Shown here: piece after piece, positions 1-9,804 of the stretch
Layout of the letters: every line of letters starts with the position of its first letter
Numbering within the stretch: position 1 is the stretch's first letter
Assembly (NCBI GenBank): GCA_037043455.1
Contig: JAWPHD010000083.1
Coordinates: 1-64,000, forward strand
Reading direction: 5' to 3'
Length of the DNA stretch: 64,000 bases
Origin: Cyrtodaria siliqua
Lineage: Eukaryota > Mollusca > Bivalvia > Adapedonta > Hiatellidae
Made by a program: the position numbers and the translations under genes
Notes under the pieces: model-generated
Databases searched by the model: none
Told to the model about the DNA's origin: nothing
What the model saw: the letters and a program-made list of their open reading frames with translations, nothing else

Positions 1-616
1 CTTGAAATTCTGTCACAACTGTCAGGTCTCGAAAAATCCACTCGCCCCCTCCAGCAGTTTGTGAGTGTTTTCTGTCAGTTCCAACGAGTGTAAAACTCCT
101 GCCACCTTGTCGTTACAAATTGCTAAATGAACCCAGTCAACACTGTCAAAAACAAAAGTGGAAAAGGTCACAGTTTCAAAAGATATTACAGGGGTAATAT
201 GCAAATTTATAATGTCAATCTCTGCCAGTTGCCTTGATCCATGGGTAGATGCTTCTATTGTTAAATGGAATCGGTCAGGTTTTATAGCGAGTGGTGTTGA
301 GGCCCTGGCATTTGACCTGCAACGCGAGTGGCCTTGAAAATATATTTTGAGACCTGCAACAGTACATGAATGTTTTATTTTCGGTTTTATTCGAGTTGTT
401 TTACATTGTAACTAATACATTGTACTAAATGTTATGTACATGTATAGTATGTTTTGTTTAGATACAGTGAACTGTATACAATATTACATACTTATAAAAT
501 GCCTAAATTTCAGATGGAAAACAAACTCACATTGGGCTGTACTGTGCCCATGTTTAACTTAAAGTTGGTGAAGTTTATATGCGAAGATATACAGCAAATA
601 CACACTGAGGCGACAA
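1..616. other. No gene supported; possible coding scrap on - strand
   Basis: AT-rich non-coding sequence. On the - strand, positions 204 to 22 are open and read like protein (a stretch DWVHLAICNDKVAG and a stop near 22). The stretch is preceded by a possible acceptor (ttttgtttttgacag). I do not recognise it, it has no second exon in view, and it may be chance. Confidence 0.3.
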
Positions 617-850
617 ACAATGCTGTAGGATGATACTATGTATAACACAAAAACTTGCCTTGTCAATGATAAAACTTGGTAACAATGCTGTAGGTTGATA
701 CTAATGTATAGCACAAAACTTGCCTTGTCAATGATAAACTGTGTACAATGCTGTAGGTTGATACTATGTGTAGCACAAACATGCCTTGTCAATGATAAAC
801 TGTGTACAATGCTGTCAGTTTCACATACCTATAGCACAACATTTGCCTCT
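617..850. repeat. Tandem repeat, about 63-bp unit, 4 copies
   Basis: Copies start at about 617, 682, 745 and 806, each beginning ACAATGCTGT and running through TAGCACAAAAC and CCTTGTCAATGATAAA. Unit length drifts from 65 to 61 bp and the last copy is the most diverged. Confidence 0.85.
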
Positions 851-958
851 TAAATAAAAAAAAAAGTTATCGAAAAAAAAAAAAGTTATGCCTACCTACC
901 TACCCCTATTTTTTTTGGGATGTTAGCGGAAACAAACAACTTTTTTTTTTTGGCCTTA
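851..958 (-). repeat. Right end of a TAAGGCC-terminus element
   Basis: The segment reads CCTACCTACCTACC, a T-run, then AACAAACAAC, a T-run and GGCCTTA. The same arrangement, in either orientation, recurs near 8.1, 8.4, 9.8, 10.4, 10.8 and 31.4 kb. It ends at 958, right where the open retroelement frame begins, so it may mark the breakpoint that removed the 5' part of that element. Confidence 0.6.
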
Positions 959-960
959 CC

Positions 961-1976
961 GTAAAGAAAACGCTCAACATTGCTGAGGCACACTTAGCAC
1001 ACACTGTAATGCCTGTTCCAGATGAACTTTTAAGTGGAACAAATAACGTACAGGTGCAGAAGGTCAGCATGAGCAATGTTGAAGCTAAAAACAACATTCC
1101 AGACCATTTATCTGTAATGTTCCATCAGTCCAGTGTCAATCTAAAGGCAGAAGAAGTCGAAGCCTTTGCTGAATTGATAACTGAGTTTCAGGATGTGTTT
1201 GCAAGGATGAATTTGACTTGGGTAACTTTACTGAAATTCAGCACCATATTGATACTGGAGATGCCAGCCGGTCAAACTAAAATGCGTAGAACCCCTGCCT
1301 GTTTTGTTTCGGAGGAAGAAAATCATTTAGAAAAAATGTTGAATGCAGGGGTTATAGGAACCATCAAATTCTGACCTGGGCGGCTCCTCCAGTGTTAATA
1401 AGGAAAAAGGGATGGAACGGTCAGATGGTGTTTGGATTAATCGGGCTCTCAACAATGTCACTATTAAGGACAGTTTCCCGTTACCCTTAATAGAAGATTG
1501 CATAGACACTTTGGCTGGTAACAAGTGGTTTTCCAAATTGGATGCAAACTCAGCTTATTGGCAAATACCTATAGCTGAGGAAGATAAAAAGAAAACAGCT
1601 TTTACCACCAAATTTGGCCTTTTCGAATTCATAAAAATGGCCTTTGGTCTCTGCAACGCCCCAGCGACCTTCGCCCGAGTAATGAACCTGGTTCTGAGAG
1701 GGCTCACATGGAATATAGTCTTGGCATTCTTAGACGACATAATGGTCTTAGGAAAAACCTTTAACAATCACTTAAACAACTTGAAACAAGTGTTCGAGAA
1801 CGTCTGAGGCAATATAAATTAAAGCTAAAACCAAAGAAATGTGAGTTTTTTCGGAGAAAGGTAGAGTTTCTGGGACGAATGGTCACAGGAGAGGGTTATG
1901 GAACTGTCCGATAAAGACATTTCTGTGGTTCGGGAATGGGCCTATTCCCAACTCTACGAAAGACGTAGAACGTTTC
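961..1976 (+). pseudogene. Retroelement pol, linker and reverse transcriptase part, frameshifted
   Basis: Three frames must be combined to follow the polymerase: roughly 961-1374, 1412-1807 and then 1800-1917. The first contains the usual Ty3/gypsy linker (EFQDVFAR) before RT. The second holds the palm: KLDANSAYWQIP, FGLCNAPATF and the catalytic box F-L-D-D at 1727-1738, which replaces the common YxDD. The third is the thumb (KKCEFF, VEFLG). Frame changes near 1205-1250, 1375-1411 and 1800 and several stops mean this copy cannot make a full polymerase. The reading is open upstream of the first ATG (1009) to 961, so the ATG is not a true start. Confidence 0.85.
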
Positions 1977-4460
1977 GTGGGATTGGCCAACTACCACAGA
2001 ATAATATTTATCAAAGACTATGCAAAGTTAGCTGCACCTTTGTACGGGGTAACTGGGAAAAATGCATTTGTGTGGGGTAAGGACCAGGAGCAGGCATTTC
2101 AGAACATAAAACATGCCTTAACTCATGCTCCTGTTCTTGCCCTGCCGAATAGTACAGACCTGTTCATCCTAGACACGGATGCATCTAAATATGCAATAGG
2201 AGCAGAGCTTTCCCAAGTACAAAACGGTGAAGAAAAGGTGATCACCTATGGTAGTTATGCCTTATCACCGGAGCAACAGAGATATTGCACGACCAGACAG
2301 GAATTACTAGCTGTGGTACGATTCACACGACAATTCCGACACTATTTGTTGGGACGAAAATTCGTTGTTAGAACGGACCACAGCAGCCTGACCTGGTTAC
2401 TGAACTTTAAGAACCCTCAGGGTCAAATTGCCCGTTGGTTAGAGGAGTTAAGTCAGTATGATATGGTTGTGCAACATCGTCCAGGTGCAAAACATGGTAA
2501 TGCAGATGCCCTGTCAAGGTGTGTACCAATATCGGGAACTTGTAGACATTACACGTTGGGTCAAGACCCAAAGCTCTTGCCATGTGGAGGATGTACATAT
2601 TGTCAAAGACTGCACAAAAATTGGTTCAATTTCACCTCAGAAGTTGATGATGTACGTCCTCTATCAAAAGGCGCCTTGCACAAAAGCATATCACAAGCAA
2701 ACACTTGCATGTGTCGCGAGTCCTGCGAATCAACCCAACCGGTTGAGGGCCTTATATCACCCCAGGACCAAGAGCTCGATGACATGAGTTGGCCCTGGGA
2801 CCCTGGTGGAGTTATAGTCTATGACCCACAACCCAACATTTGTGATGGACATTTGCCCAACCTTTGCGATGGACTTTTGCCCAACCATTGTGATGGGAGT
2901 AGGGTGAACATAGTCAGGGACCACCAAGGTGTGTACTGGGGTCAGAAAAGAACGGAGCTAGTAACACTGCAAAATCAAGACCCAGATTTAACATTTCTGT
3001 TGGATTGGCTAAAAGACAAACAGGAACCCGAAGAGGGAGTACTGTTTGCAGCCAATCAAGCGGTAAAATATTATTGGATTAATAAGGACTTATTCTTCCT
3101 AGTGGATGGAGTGCTATGGAAGCAAAGGGAGGAAAACAAAGATAAGGTCTTAGTCATTCCATCAGACCTAAAACATGAAATCCTCGAAATGCACCATGAC
3201 ATTCCGTCCGCAGGCCATCAAGGTATAGACCGCACAAAAAGTAAATTAAAAGAAAAATATTTTTGGTATAAAATGTCACAAGATATAAAAAATTTCATAA
3301 GTTCATGTGCGGTCTGTAACCAAAGCAAATCTGTCACGCGTAAAAGTCGAAGTCCAATGATAAAATTTCATGCTGGGTCTCCAATGGAAAGGGTACACAT
3401 CGACTTCCTAGGTCCACTAACCCCAACTGATCGGGGTAACAAATACATATTGATGATAGTGGACCAATTCACTAAATGGATAGAGTGCGTACCACTTCCA
3501 TCACAAACGGCAGATGTTACAGCTCACGCGTTAATAAACGAGTTCTTCTCTCGTTTTGGCTATGCGTTAGAGATATTTAGTGATCAGGGTCGGAACTTCG
3601 AAAGCGACCTATTCACTAAAATCTGTGAAATAACCAGAATTCACAAAGCCAGAACTACACCCTTCAGACCTTCTGGGAATGGACAAGTGGAACGGTATAA
3701 TAGGACTCTTATGGACGCCGTGCGCTGTTATGTTCAGAAATCCCCCAAAGACTGGGACATATTTCTAGCACAAATTTCGAGTGCCATGCGATCTTGCGTC
3801 AACAGGCAAACGGGCTTCACACCTAATAAATTAATGTTAGGTAGAGAGGTAAATCAGCCCCCGGATCTTATGTACCCAAAAAGTCATGATAACTTAAGGG
3901 ATTCTGATCCGGACAGCTATGTGCGTCTGTTAGAGAATGCCGTTTCATTAGCCCATAAAACAGCAAGGGACACCTTAAAAATGTCACAAAAGAGAATGAA
4001 AAGAGATTATGATTTACGGACACTGGTAAAATCATACCAAATAGGCGATCTAGTTTATATCGAGAACAACGCCCCAAAAAAAGGGGTCAGTAAAAAACTA
4101 CTCCCCCTTTGGAAAAGTCCCGGTATAATCATTGCAAAATTATCGGCAGCATTATACCGAGTCAAATTAAGGCACTCGATAATCACAACTCACCATGACA
4201 AAATGAAGCTGTGTATGGATCGCCAGATTCCCGAATGGTTGCAAAATTATAAGAAAAATCTAAAATCCACAACTCAGAAGGGGAACGAACCATCAAAAGA
4301 TGGTAAGGAACTTTTCTGTGTATGTAGGAAGCCATATTCGGGAGAATTTATGATCCAGTGCGATAAGTGTGCCGAATGGTATCACGGAGCCTGTGTGAAT
4401 ATCACAGTACAAGAGGCCCGTGGTATCAAAGAGTACCAATGCCCTATTTGCAAGGGCTAA
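1977..4460 (+). CDS. Retroelement pol, open part: RNase H, integrase, PHD finger
   Basis: This is a frame of about 827 codons with no early ATG; it is the downstream half of the broken polyprotein. RNase H spans about 2150-2520, with DTDAS at 2172, TDHSS and NADALSR. The integrase zinc site has histidines near 3192/3216 and cysteines at 3306/3315. The catalytic triad is D at 3402, D at 3582 and E at 3690, with 35 residues between the last two, as expected for this enzyme family. A GPY/F-like stretch follows near 4020-4220. The frame ends with a PHD finger (4317-4454) instead of a chromodomain. Between RNase H and integrase, about 2838-2910, there is a short degenerate repeat (N-x-CDG). Integrase and RNase H look functional, but in this copy they lack an intact RT upstream. 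Confidence 0.88.
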   Translation: MGLANYHRIIFIKDYAKLAAPLYGVTGKNAFVWGKDQEQAFQNIKHALTHAPVLALPNSTDLFILDTDASKYAIGAELSQVQNGEEKVITYGSYALSPEQQRYCTTRQELLAVVRFTRQFRHYLLGRKFVVRTDHSSLTWLLNFKNPQGQIARWLEELSQYDMVVQHRPGAKHGNADALSRCVPISGTCRHYTLGQDPKLLPCGGCTYCQRLHKNWFNFTSEVDDVRPLSKGALHKSISQANTCMCRESCESTQPVEGLISPQDQELDDMSWPWDPGGVIVYDPQPNICDGHLPNLCDGLLPNHCDGSRVNIVRDHQGVYWGQKRTELVTLQNQDPDLTFLLDWLKDKQEPEEGVLFAANQAVKYYWINKDLFFLVDGVLWKQREENKDKVLVIPSDLKHEILEMHHDIPSAGHQGIDRTKSKLKEKYFWYKMSQDIKNFISSCAVCNQSKSVTRKSRSPMIKFHAGSPMERVHIDFLGPLTPTDRGNKYILMIVDQFTKWIECVPLPSQTADVTAHALINEFFSRFGYALEIFSDQGRNFESDLFTKICEITRIHKARTTPFRPSGNGQVERYNRTLMDAVRCYVQKSPKDWDIFLAQISSAMRSCVNRQTGFTPNKLMLGREVNQPPDLMYPKSHDNLRDSDPDSYVRLLENAVSLAHKTARDTLKMSQKRMKRDYDLRTLVKSYQIGDLVYIENNAPKKGVSKKLLPLWKSPGIIIAKLSAALYRVKLRHSIITTHHDKMKLCMDRQIPEWLQNYKKNLKSTTQKGNEPSKDGKELFCVCRKPYSGEFMIQCDKCAEWYHGACVNITVQEARGIKEYQCPICKG
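4317..4454 (+). other. PHD finger at the integrase C terminus
   Basis: Ligand order is C-x-C, C-x2-C, H-x2-C, C-x2-C, the standard C4HC3 PHD pattern, beginning FCVCRKPY and ending CPICKG just before the stop. The segment FMIQCDKC followed by EWYHGAC keeps the tryptophan and hydrophobic positions that, in PHF8- and KDM7-like fingers, form the H3K4me3 pocket. Binding to that mark is inference. The position matches where chromodomains sit in chromovirus integrases. Confidence 0.85.
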
Positions 4461-4462
4461 TC

Positions 4463-4481
4463 TCTGCTCAATCTCTTTCAG
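4463..4481 (+). promoter_or_regulatory. Candidate 3' splice site before the TatD frame
   Basis: After the pol stop (4458-4460) comes a pyrimidine-rich stretch, ctctgctcaatctctttcag, ending with AG at 4479-4480. The next bases are GAAAATGG, with the ATG at 4486. A branch-like CTCAAT lies about 16 nt before the AG. This suggests the second frame is made from a spliced messenger, as in retroviral and errantiviral env. The matching donor could be the GTAAGT in the LTR. Confidence 0.5.
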
Positions 4482-4485
4482 GAAA

Positions 4486-6810
4486 ATGGCCTACACCAAC
4501 ACTATAGAGCTGGTAGAGGGCCACCTGAGGCTAGGGAAACTAATGAATCCCCGGTGTCTTATCCGCGACACTTTAGGCATGGCTCATGGACTACCCGGTG
4601 TGGAGTTCCAGAGATTGCTAATCTCTATGTACCAGCTGGCCGTAAAACAAAATAATTGGTCTTGGGTAGAAAAAGCTCAATTGGAATCCGTAACTTTCCT
4701 CTCGGAATCATGGATTTTACAAAATCTTCCGCACAAATCCAAAAACAGGAACCGAGTATCTATACCCAAGATCAAGGAACAGGTTTATGAGCCATCATCC
4801 ATCTGTAAGGACATTCGCTTGGTGGATAATCCATCACTCCCCAAGCAGACTACATCTTTGGTTGGGGGAGCGATTGTTCTCACAGGTGGAACTGGGCATG
4901 AGGAGGAGTTACCATCAGATCCTGAAGTGTATGTGGGTCCACCGGATGTGCATATGGAAGATCACAATACCGTTATGGGATGTGAAATTCATGCAGCATC
5001 CGGACCTGTTGTGGATGTTTGCCTTAATATTCACAATACTCCTATCTCACCTGAGAGAAGTGAAGGATGTGTCAAAGGCGAACATCCAATTGTCATGGAT
5101 ACTGGCGCTGTTCCCAATGCTATACCAAGCGATGGGATAAGTAGTCAGCGTAAGCGTAGGAATCGGGGGGCAAAGAGGAAGGGTAGGGGTATCGGAGAAG
5201 GGAAACAGACCAAGCCTTTGCCCTTGATGAAGGTCACTATCCAGAATGTGTCAGATGTCCCTTGTCCGACTGCCTCGACCCCGCCTTCTCGTCCTAGTAA
5301 TGACGTTGAAGTGGAGGATCAAGCTCAGGAAGTTAATGTGGAAGTCTCGGAAAGGCCTCCCAGGGCAGCCTGGTTTAAGTTTGCGAAGTACTCTACATGC
5401 CCAATAACTGGTTGCAACAGGAAAACCAAATCCATGAAGCAGCATGTAACTTCCAGACATATGCCGGAGCTGTTTTGGGAGACTTGGTCGACAGAAACAG
5501 TGGCAGCCCCAGAGTTCCAGGCTAAAAGAATGGCGGCCCTGGGGCTCCTGAGCTCGTGGTTACTGGGAACTGGTGAACCCATAGATCGGCTGGTGCACGT
5601 AATAAATGATCGGGGTTTGGTCCCGTCTTTGTCTACCATTACCAACAGATCTGCAGTGGCCATGCATGAGCTCTGCAGATTTAATGGGTGGAGAGTGCCA
5701 GTCGAGGGGTTCACCTTGGCTCCTTTAAATTCCCCCGCCACTTTAATTCATTGGCGTCCCCTGGCCAGCTTACTCAATCTGGTCTCGGTGAGCCAATACA
5801 AGGAGTTCCTGAAGACCTATAGGGAGGAATCAACTTCCTTAAATCTGACGGAAACAGTGGCGGAGGGGTTATCGGAGACTAACCTCAGTATAAACCCTAT
5901 CACAACTCAGTATGGAGTGGGGGACTTACCCCAAACCTCAGAGTGTGAACCACTTGGGATACAGAACAGGGTCCCCAACCCGATGGGTGTATTCGATGCC
6001 ATTGACAGTCATATGCATCTGGACAGATCTAGACGGGCATTGTGGGGGAAAGGGTCAAACGCCTCGGTAAGTGACCTTTTGTCCGCACAATTGGTCGTAC
6101 AGCCTTCTGTCCAAGTCAATATCAAGGGTGTGGTGACTGTTTATTGTGATCCTGAGGATTATCCTAAGTCTCTCTCAGAGGTGCCTGGCGTAAAGGTAGC
6201 AATAGGGGTTCACCCCCGTAAGGTACACCTCTTTTCAGAGGACAGAGAGAGAGAATTTATAGCTCTCTTGGGGAACCCCAATGTTACTGCCCTGGGAGAG
6301 GTGGGTCTGGACATGACTGAACCCTGTCACACCTGGCAGCATCAAGAGGATACCTTAAGGCGTATCCTACCCCAGAGTCGTGTAAGTTTACCACTTGTCC
6401 TCCATATAAGAGGGAACAATAGTAGGGAGGGATCAGACCTGTACCTAAAAGCATTCCATATAGTCCAAGAGTACTGTGGCTGGTCCCAACCTATACACTT
6501 GCATTGTTTTGGGGGTGGTGCGGACGATGTGAACGGGTGGCTCAGTTACTACAGGAATTGCTTCTTCGGATTCACAGCCAATGTTAAGCACTTCTCGGAG
6601 GTTCAGCTGCTGGGCTTGGCGGCAGTCCCGGAGAACCGTATATTGCTCGAGACTGACTCCCCGTACCTGTCTCCGGCCCCGCATCAAAAACCAAACAACC
6701 CTCTATTCATAGGGGATGTTGGTCGCTTGGTGGCTGAGAGGCGTGGTGGGGATCTGGCCGGCCTAATAGGTGCATCTCTTGAGAATGCGAAAGTTCTGTA
6801 TGGGTTCTAA
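4486..6810 (+). CDS. TatD-type nuclease with C2H2-like zinc site, retroelement second frame
   Basis: Start at ATG 4486 (context AAAATGG, just after a splice-acceptor-like site), stop TAA 6808-6810, 774 residues. The frame is also open back to about 4420, but only with non-ATG starts. Residues 1-110 are unrecognised and mostly helical-looking. Residues about 220-246 are a lysine/arginine-rich, possible nuclear signal. A C-x4-C-x9-H-x4-H site lies at residues 305-325. The last 270 residues are a TatD fold: HMH at 509-511, ALGEVGLD with E605, LHIRG with H640, LHCFGG with H673 and ETDSPY with D724. All six metal ligands of TatD nucleases are present, so hydrolysis of DNA 3' ends is plausible. TATDN2-like proteins are commonly predicted in marine invertebrate genomes. 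This context suggests that some of those are retroelement genes. The frame is intact while the RT in front is broken. Confidence 0.85.
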   Translation: MAYTNTIELVEGHLRLGKLMNPRCLIRDTLGMAHGLPGVEFQRLLISMYQLAVKQNNWSWVEKAQLESVTFLSESWILQNLPHKSKNRNRVSIPKIKEQVYEPSSICKDIRLVDNPSLPKQTTSLVGGAIVLTGGTGHEEELPSDPEVYVGPPDVHMEDHNTVMGCEIHAASGPVVDVCLNIHNTPISPERSEGCVKGEHPIVMDTGAVPNAIPSDGISSQRKRRNRGAKRKGRGIGEGKQTKPLPLMKVTIQNVSDVPCPTASTPPSRPSNDVEVEDQAQEVNVEVSERPPRAAWFKFAKYSTCPITGCNRKTKSMKQHVTSRHMPELFWETWSTETVAAPEFQAKRMAALGLLSSWLLGTGEPIDRLVHVINDRGLVPSLSTITNRSAVAMHELCRFNGWRVPVEGFTLAPLNSPATLIHWRPLASLLNLVSVSQYKEFLKTYREESTSLNLTETVAEGLSETNLSINPITTQYGVGDLPQTSECEPLGIQNRVPNPMGVFDAIDSHMHLDRSRRALWGKGSNASVSDLLSAQLVVQPSVQVNIKGVVTVYCDPEDYPKSLSEVPGVKVAIGVHPRKVHLFSEDREREFIALLGNPNVTALGEVGLDMTEPCHTWQHQEDTLRRILPQSRVSLPLVLHIRGNNSREGSDLYLKAFHIVQEYCGWSQPIHLHCFGGGADDVNGWLSYYRNCFFGFTANVKHFSEVQLLGLAAVPENRILLETDSPYLSPAPHQKPNNPLFIGDVGRLVAERRGGDLAGLIGASLENAKVLYGF

Positions 6811-7352
6811 GAGGCAATTCGGATATCCACAGTGCACCCACTGGGACGATACACGCATACGCCATACTGTCTCTATAACCGTCATTATAGAGCCATCAAT
6901 ACTATTACTTTTGAGGTAAACTAGTCACAGTACTCTGTTGAGATGTGTGAACCTCTTTTATATATAACTTGCACCTTTGCAACTTCATCACTTGTAATGT
7001 AAATAATCACAGGACTCTATTGAGATGTGTGAAAGTTTTTTGTATATAAGTAACTTTTACTTTCACAACTCCATCGTTGAGGTGTGAATATTTTAACATA
7101 ACTTTAACTTTTATAATAATACTTTATAATTCAACGTCTGTTGGTAACTCGCGACCTTACTCTAAACCCATACTATAGTGGGTATTGTAAATCTTCCTTA
7201 TTACAATCTTCAGGCTAATGATTTATATGAAGTCTGGATTGTACCGCCACTGGTACACGGAGTGTACACTCTTGGTAAGAGTGAGCCATTGCTGACGGTG
7301 TCGGGGGACCAGCAGGCATTGGGGGCTTTGCCCTTTTTAAAAGTGACAGGAG
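6811..7352 (+). other. Retroelement 3' untranslated stretch with internal repeat
   Basis: No coding frame. Two copies of an about 82-bp unit (starting 6926 and 7008, CACAGKACTCTRTTGAGATGTGTG followed by a TATATA stretch) and a weaker third near 7070. The stretch ends with a partly purine-rich run (aagtgacaggag) directly before the candidate LTR, which could be the polypurine tract. Confidence 0.55.
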
Positions 7353-7559
7353 TGTTGTAATTCTACCACTGGTGGATCGACACCTGCGATCCAGCCTAAT
7401 CCATTGCGCCTGCGCCGAAGCGGGTGACGTCACCATTCACCCGCTAGAAGCCAGTTCGAGCTCACACACCAACCTGTAAAGACGTCTATACATTATACTT
7501 GCCACAGTACTCCGTTCCGGAACCAATACTTGGTAAGTATGTACAGACTCTTTACAACA
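7353..7559 (+). repeat. Candidate 3' LTR, 207 bp
   Basis: The segment begins TGTTGTAA and ends TTACAACA, an 8-bp perfect inverted pair with the canonical TG...CA ends. It sits right behind a purine-rich tract and 542 bp behind the last frame. It contains CTATACATTATAC near 7486, which could serve as a TATA region, and a 5' splice-like TTG|GTAAGTAT at 7530-7540. There is no second LTR in the window to compare, so the borders are inferred from the ends alone. Confidence 0.5.
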
Positions 7560-8090
7560 TCATAATGGAAAAAAGTGAGTTTGAGGATTGTTAATCGGCA
7601 TCAAGTGTGGATTAATGATTTTACAGTGTTAAATTGACTACATGGTGCAAGACATTCGGACTGTATACTCTACAACAAGAAGCACCTTGGATGGAGTTAT
7701 GCATAAGAAGTGTGGTTACTCTCAATATGGGAGACAATCCATTCAACTCGGAACAAAACACACTCATTTGAAGGTTTCCGCACACATCATGTCATGGCAA
7801 CATATATTTATGTAAAGAGTGTCTCGGATTACCTCGGAACCTTCATGTGAGCTGCCTTTGTAATAATAGTTTGTGTCTGAGATATGACCAGCTGAGCTTG
7901 GAACCACATCCAACAAACTGAGAGAGAAACAGATGTCTCCACACCACACCGAAATCTATACATGGGACCTGGACAGTATCTAGACTGCATGCTTGAGGTA
8001 ATTATAAGTACTGTTGCTGTAATCAAGTAATGTATCACATTAGAATCATACCCCGCCCACTTCAAATGTACAGCATTGATTCGTAATAAC
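7560..8090. other. Unannotated non-coding stretch
   Basis: No frame, tandem repeat or recognised element. Confidence 0.4.
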
Positions 8091-8165
8091 TAAGGCCACC
8101 ATTAAAAAATTGTTTGTTTGCAGTTTCCGACTCATGGCTTTTAGGGTTGGGTCGGTAGGTAGGGA
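8091..8165 (+). repeat. TAAGGCC terminus, left type
   Basis: TAAGGCCACC, an A-run, then TTGTTTGTTTGCAGTTTCCGAC and GGGTCGGTAGGTAGGG. It is a diverged copy of the terminus found at 8417, with no clear partner of opposite orientation closer than 9.8 kb. Confidence 0.5.
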
Positions 8166-8416
8166 TATTTGCAAATACATGTATCGTGTGCTTCACTAGT
8201 ATTATCTATAGATTTTGTTTTAAATGGTTTAGTTAAATATTAACGAAACATTGATCAAATGTTCATTTATGGACACATGAAACAGACTTGTTAACTATTG
8301 AACAGTGCTAAGACGCTAAATTTTTCGAAGTAATGTTTCAAATGACAAAATCTTTTGTTTGGTACAAGATATGAACATCAAATCCAGTGCATACAATCTA
8401 CACTCTTTATATATAA

Positions 8417-9804
8417 GGCCTAAAAAAAAATAGGTTTGTTTCTGGTTACATCCTTAAAAAAACATGGGTCGGTAGGTTATAGGGTTGTTTTTTTTGTGTT
8501 TTTTTGCACTACTCTTGTCTACTGTCCATAATTTGGAGTGTACATAGTGTGTCTATGTAAGTTCTACCAAACTTACTTCTATTTTCAGATCATACAAGTA
8601 TTAAACAGTTTGTTCTTGCATGAATATCTTCATTTATGTGTTATGAGCCGGTGGCCATTCTCTGCGTTGACAATAGCAACGGTGTGTTAGCTGTATTTTC
8701 AACATGAAAATCGCTGTCAAATTCTCTTAATTGTATCAAAAGTTCGAAGATATTTAGTTTAAAATATATTTTACTGTATACTCGTCCTGTAGGACAAGTG
8801 CCATTGACATGTAACTCGTCCTTATAGAATGTTTACTCGTCCTGCTCTGATTGTAAAAGTTCATAAGTCAAAGTAGTCAGATACCATCATTTAACACTAT
8901 TATATATAAATAAAACAAAGGGAAACATCATGTGTTGTTTTTTTCTTTATATAAATCAATGAAAATTATGAAACTTTGACCAGTATTATAGATGACTATA
9001 TACATATTTATATTCTATAGTTCACTACAGTCTGATCATGGCCATTACAGTTACTATGGCATGGTATATATTTCCCTCTTGTCCTGTGAAAATAAAAATA
9101 AAAAATAAAAAAAATAGAAAATGTTAAACTACAATACAGGCAAACAGCATACTTTTTAAAATTCCCCTTCCTGCAGGCCCTGGCCCCAGTCGCCTAAAAG
9201 CTGACTAGTGTCCTTAATGATTCCCCCGTGAAAGTGTTATTTGTATAACATCAAATACCGTAACGTTCGTGCTCCGTGAAATTCGAACGGGAGCCGTATT
9301 TTAGAATGTCCCAAAACGGAAATGCGTCAATTTCCCAATATCCGGTTGACTTAAATTGCATTTTATCGTTGAATAAACAGAGTTGCGACTATTTACTGCA
9401 TTTAATCGCTTAATAAACTATGTAAGAACTATTTTCTTTGTTGTTGTTTTCTACTGAAATGTTACTCGTCCTCTCAGATGACTGATTCATGGTTTTCACT
9501 CGTCCAGATTCGAATCGAGCGGACGAGTGGAATTTTCGTGCCCTGGTCAGTAGAAACAGCTCATTCTCGAGCGCCAGGTTAAAGATGCATTGACTTGAAA
9601 CTTACGGACAGGTACTGGAAAACATTTTGCAGCGAACAAATACGTTTATTGTCATTTATATACATTTTGTTCAACTGGAGTAGTATTTCGGACGGAAAAA
9701 AATCGGATTTTTTTTTTCACACCCCAAAAAAATTTTTGGGTCGGGGGTAAAAGAATACGGTCGGTCGGGTAACCAGAAACAAACCTTTTTTTTTTTAGGC
9801 CTAA
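8417..9804. mobile_element. Candidate non-autonomous TIR element, about 1.39 kb
   Basis: The left end, TAAGGCCTAAAAAAAA then GGTTTGTTTCTGGTTAC, is mirrored at the right end (9740-9804), where the same words appear inverted and end in AGGCCTAA. About 40 bp match at the tips. The interior has no coding frame; it contains several copies of ACTCGTCCT. A target-site duplication is not obvious. Two unrelated single ends are an alternative. Confidence 0.45.

Larger units (their letters stand above)
961..7559 (+). mobile_element. 5'-truncated Ty3/gypsy-type LTR retroelement with an extra TatD nuclease frame
   Basis: The order is protease-RT linker and RT (frameshifted), RNase H, integrase and PHD finger (open), then a second frame with a C2H2-like site and a TatD domain (open), a 3' untranslated stretch and a candidate 3' LTR. 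No 5' LTR, primer-binding site, gag or protease is visible. The pol frame is open back to 961, immediately after a different repeat, so the 5' part was lost by truncation or a later insertion. The order RT-RNase H-integrase and the integrase tail place it in Ty3/gypsy (Metaviridae). Confidence 0.85.
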
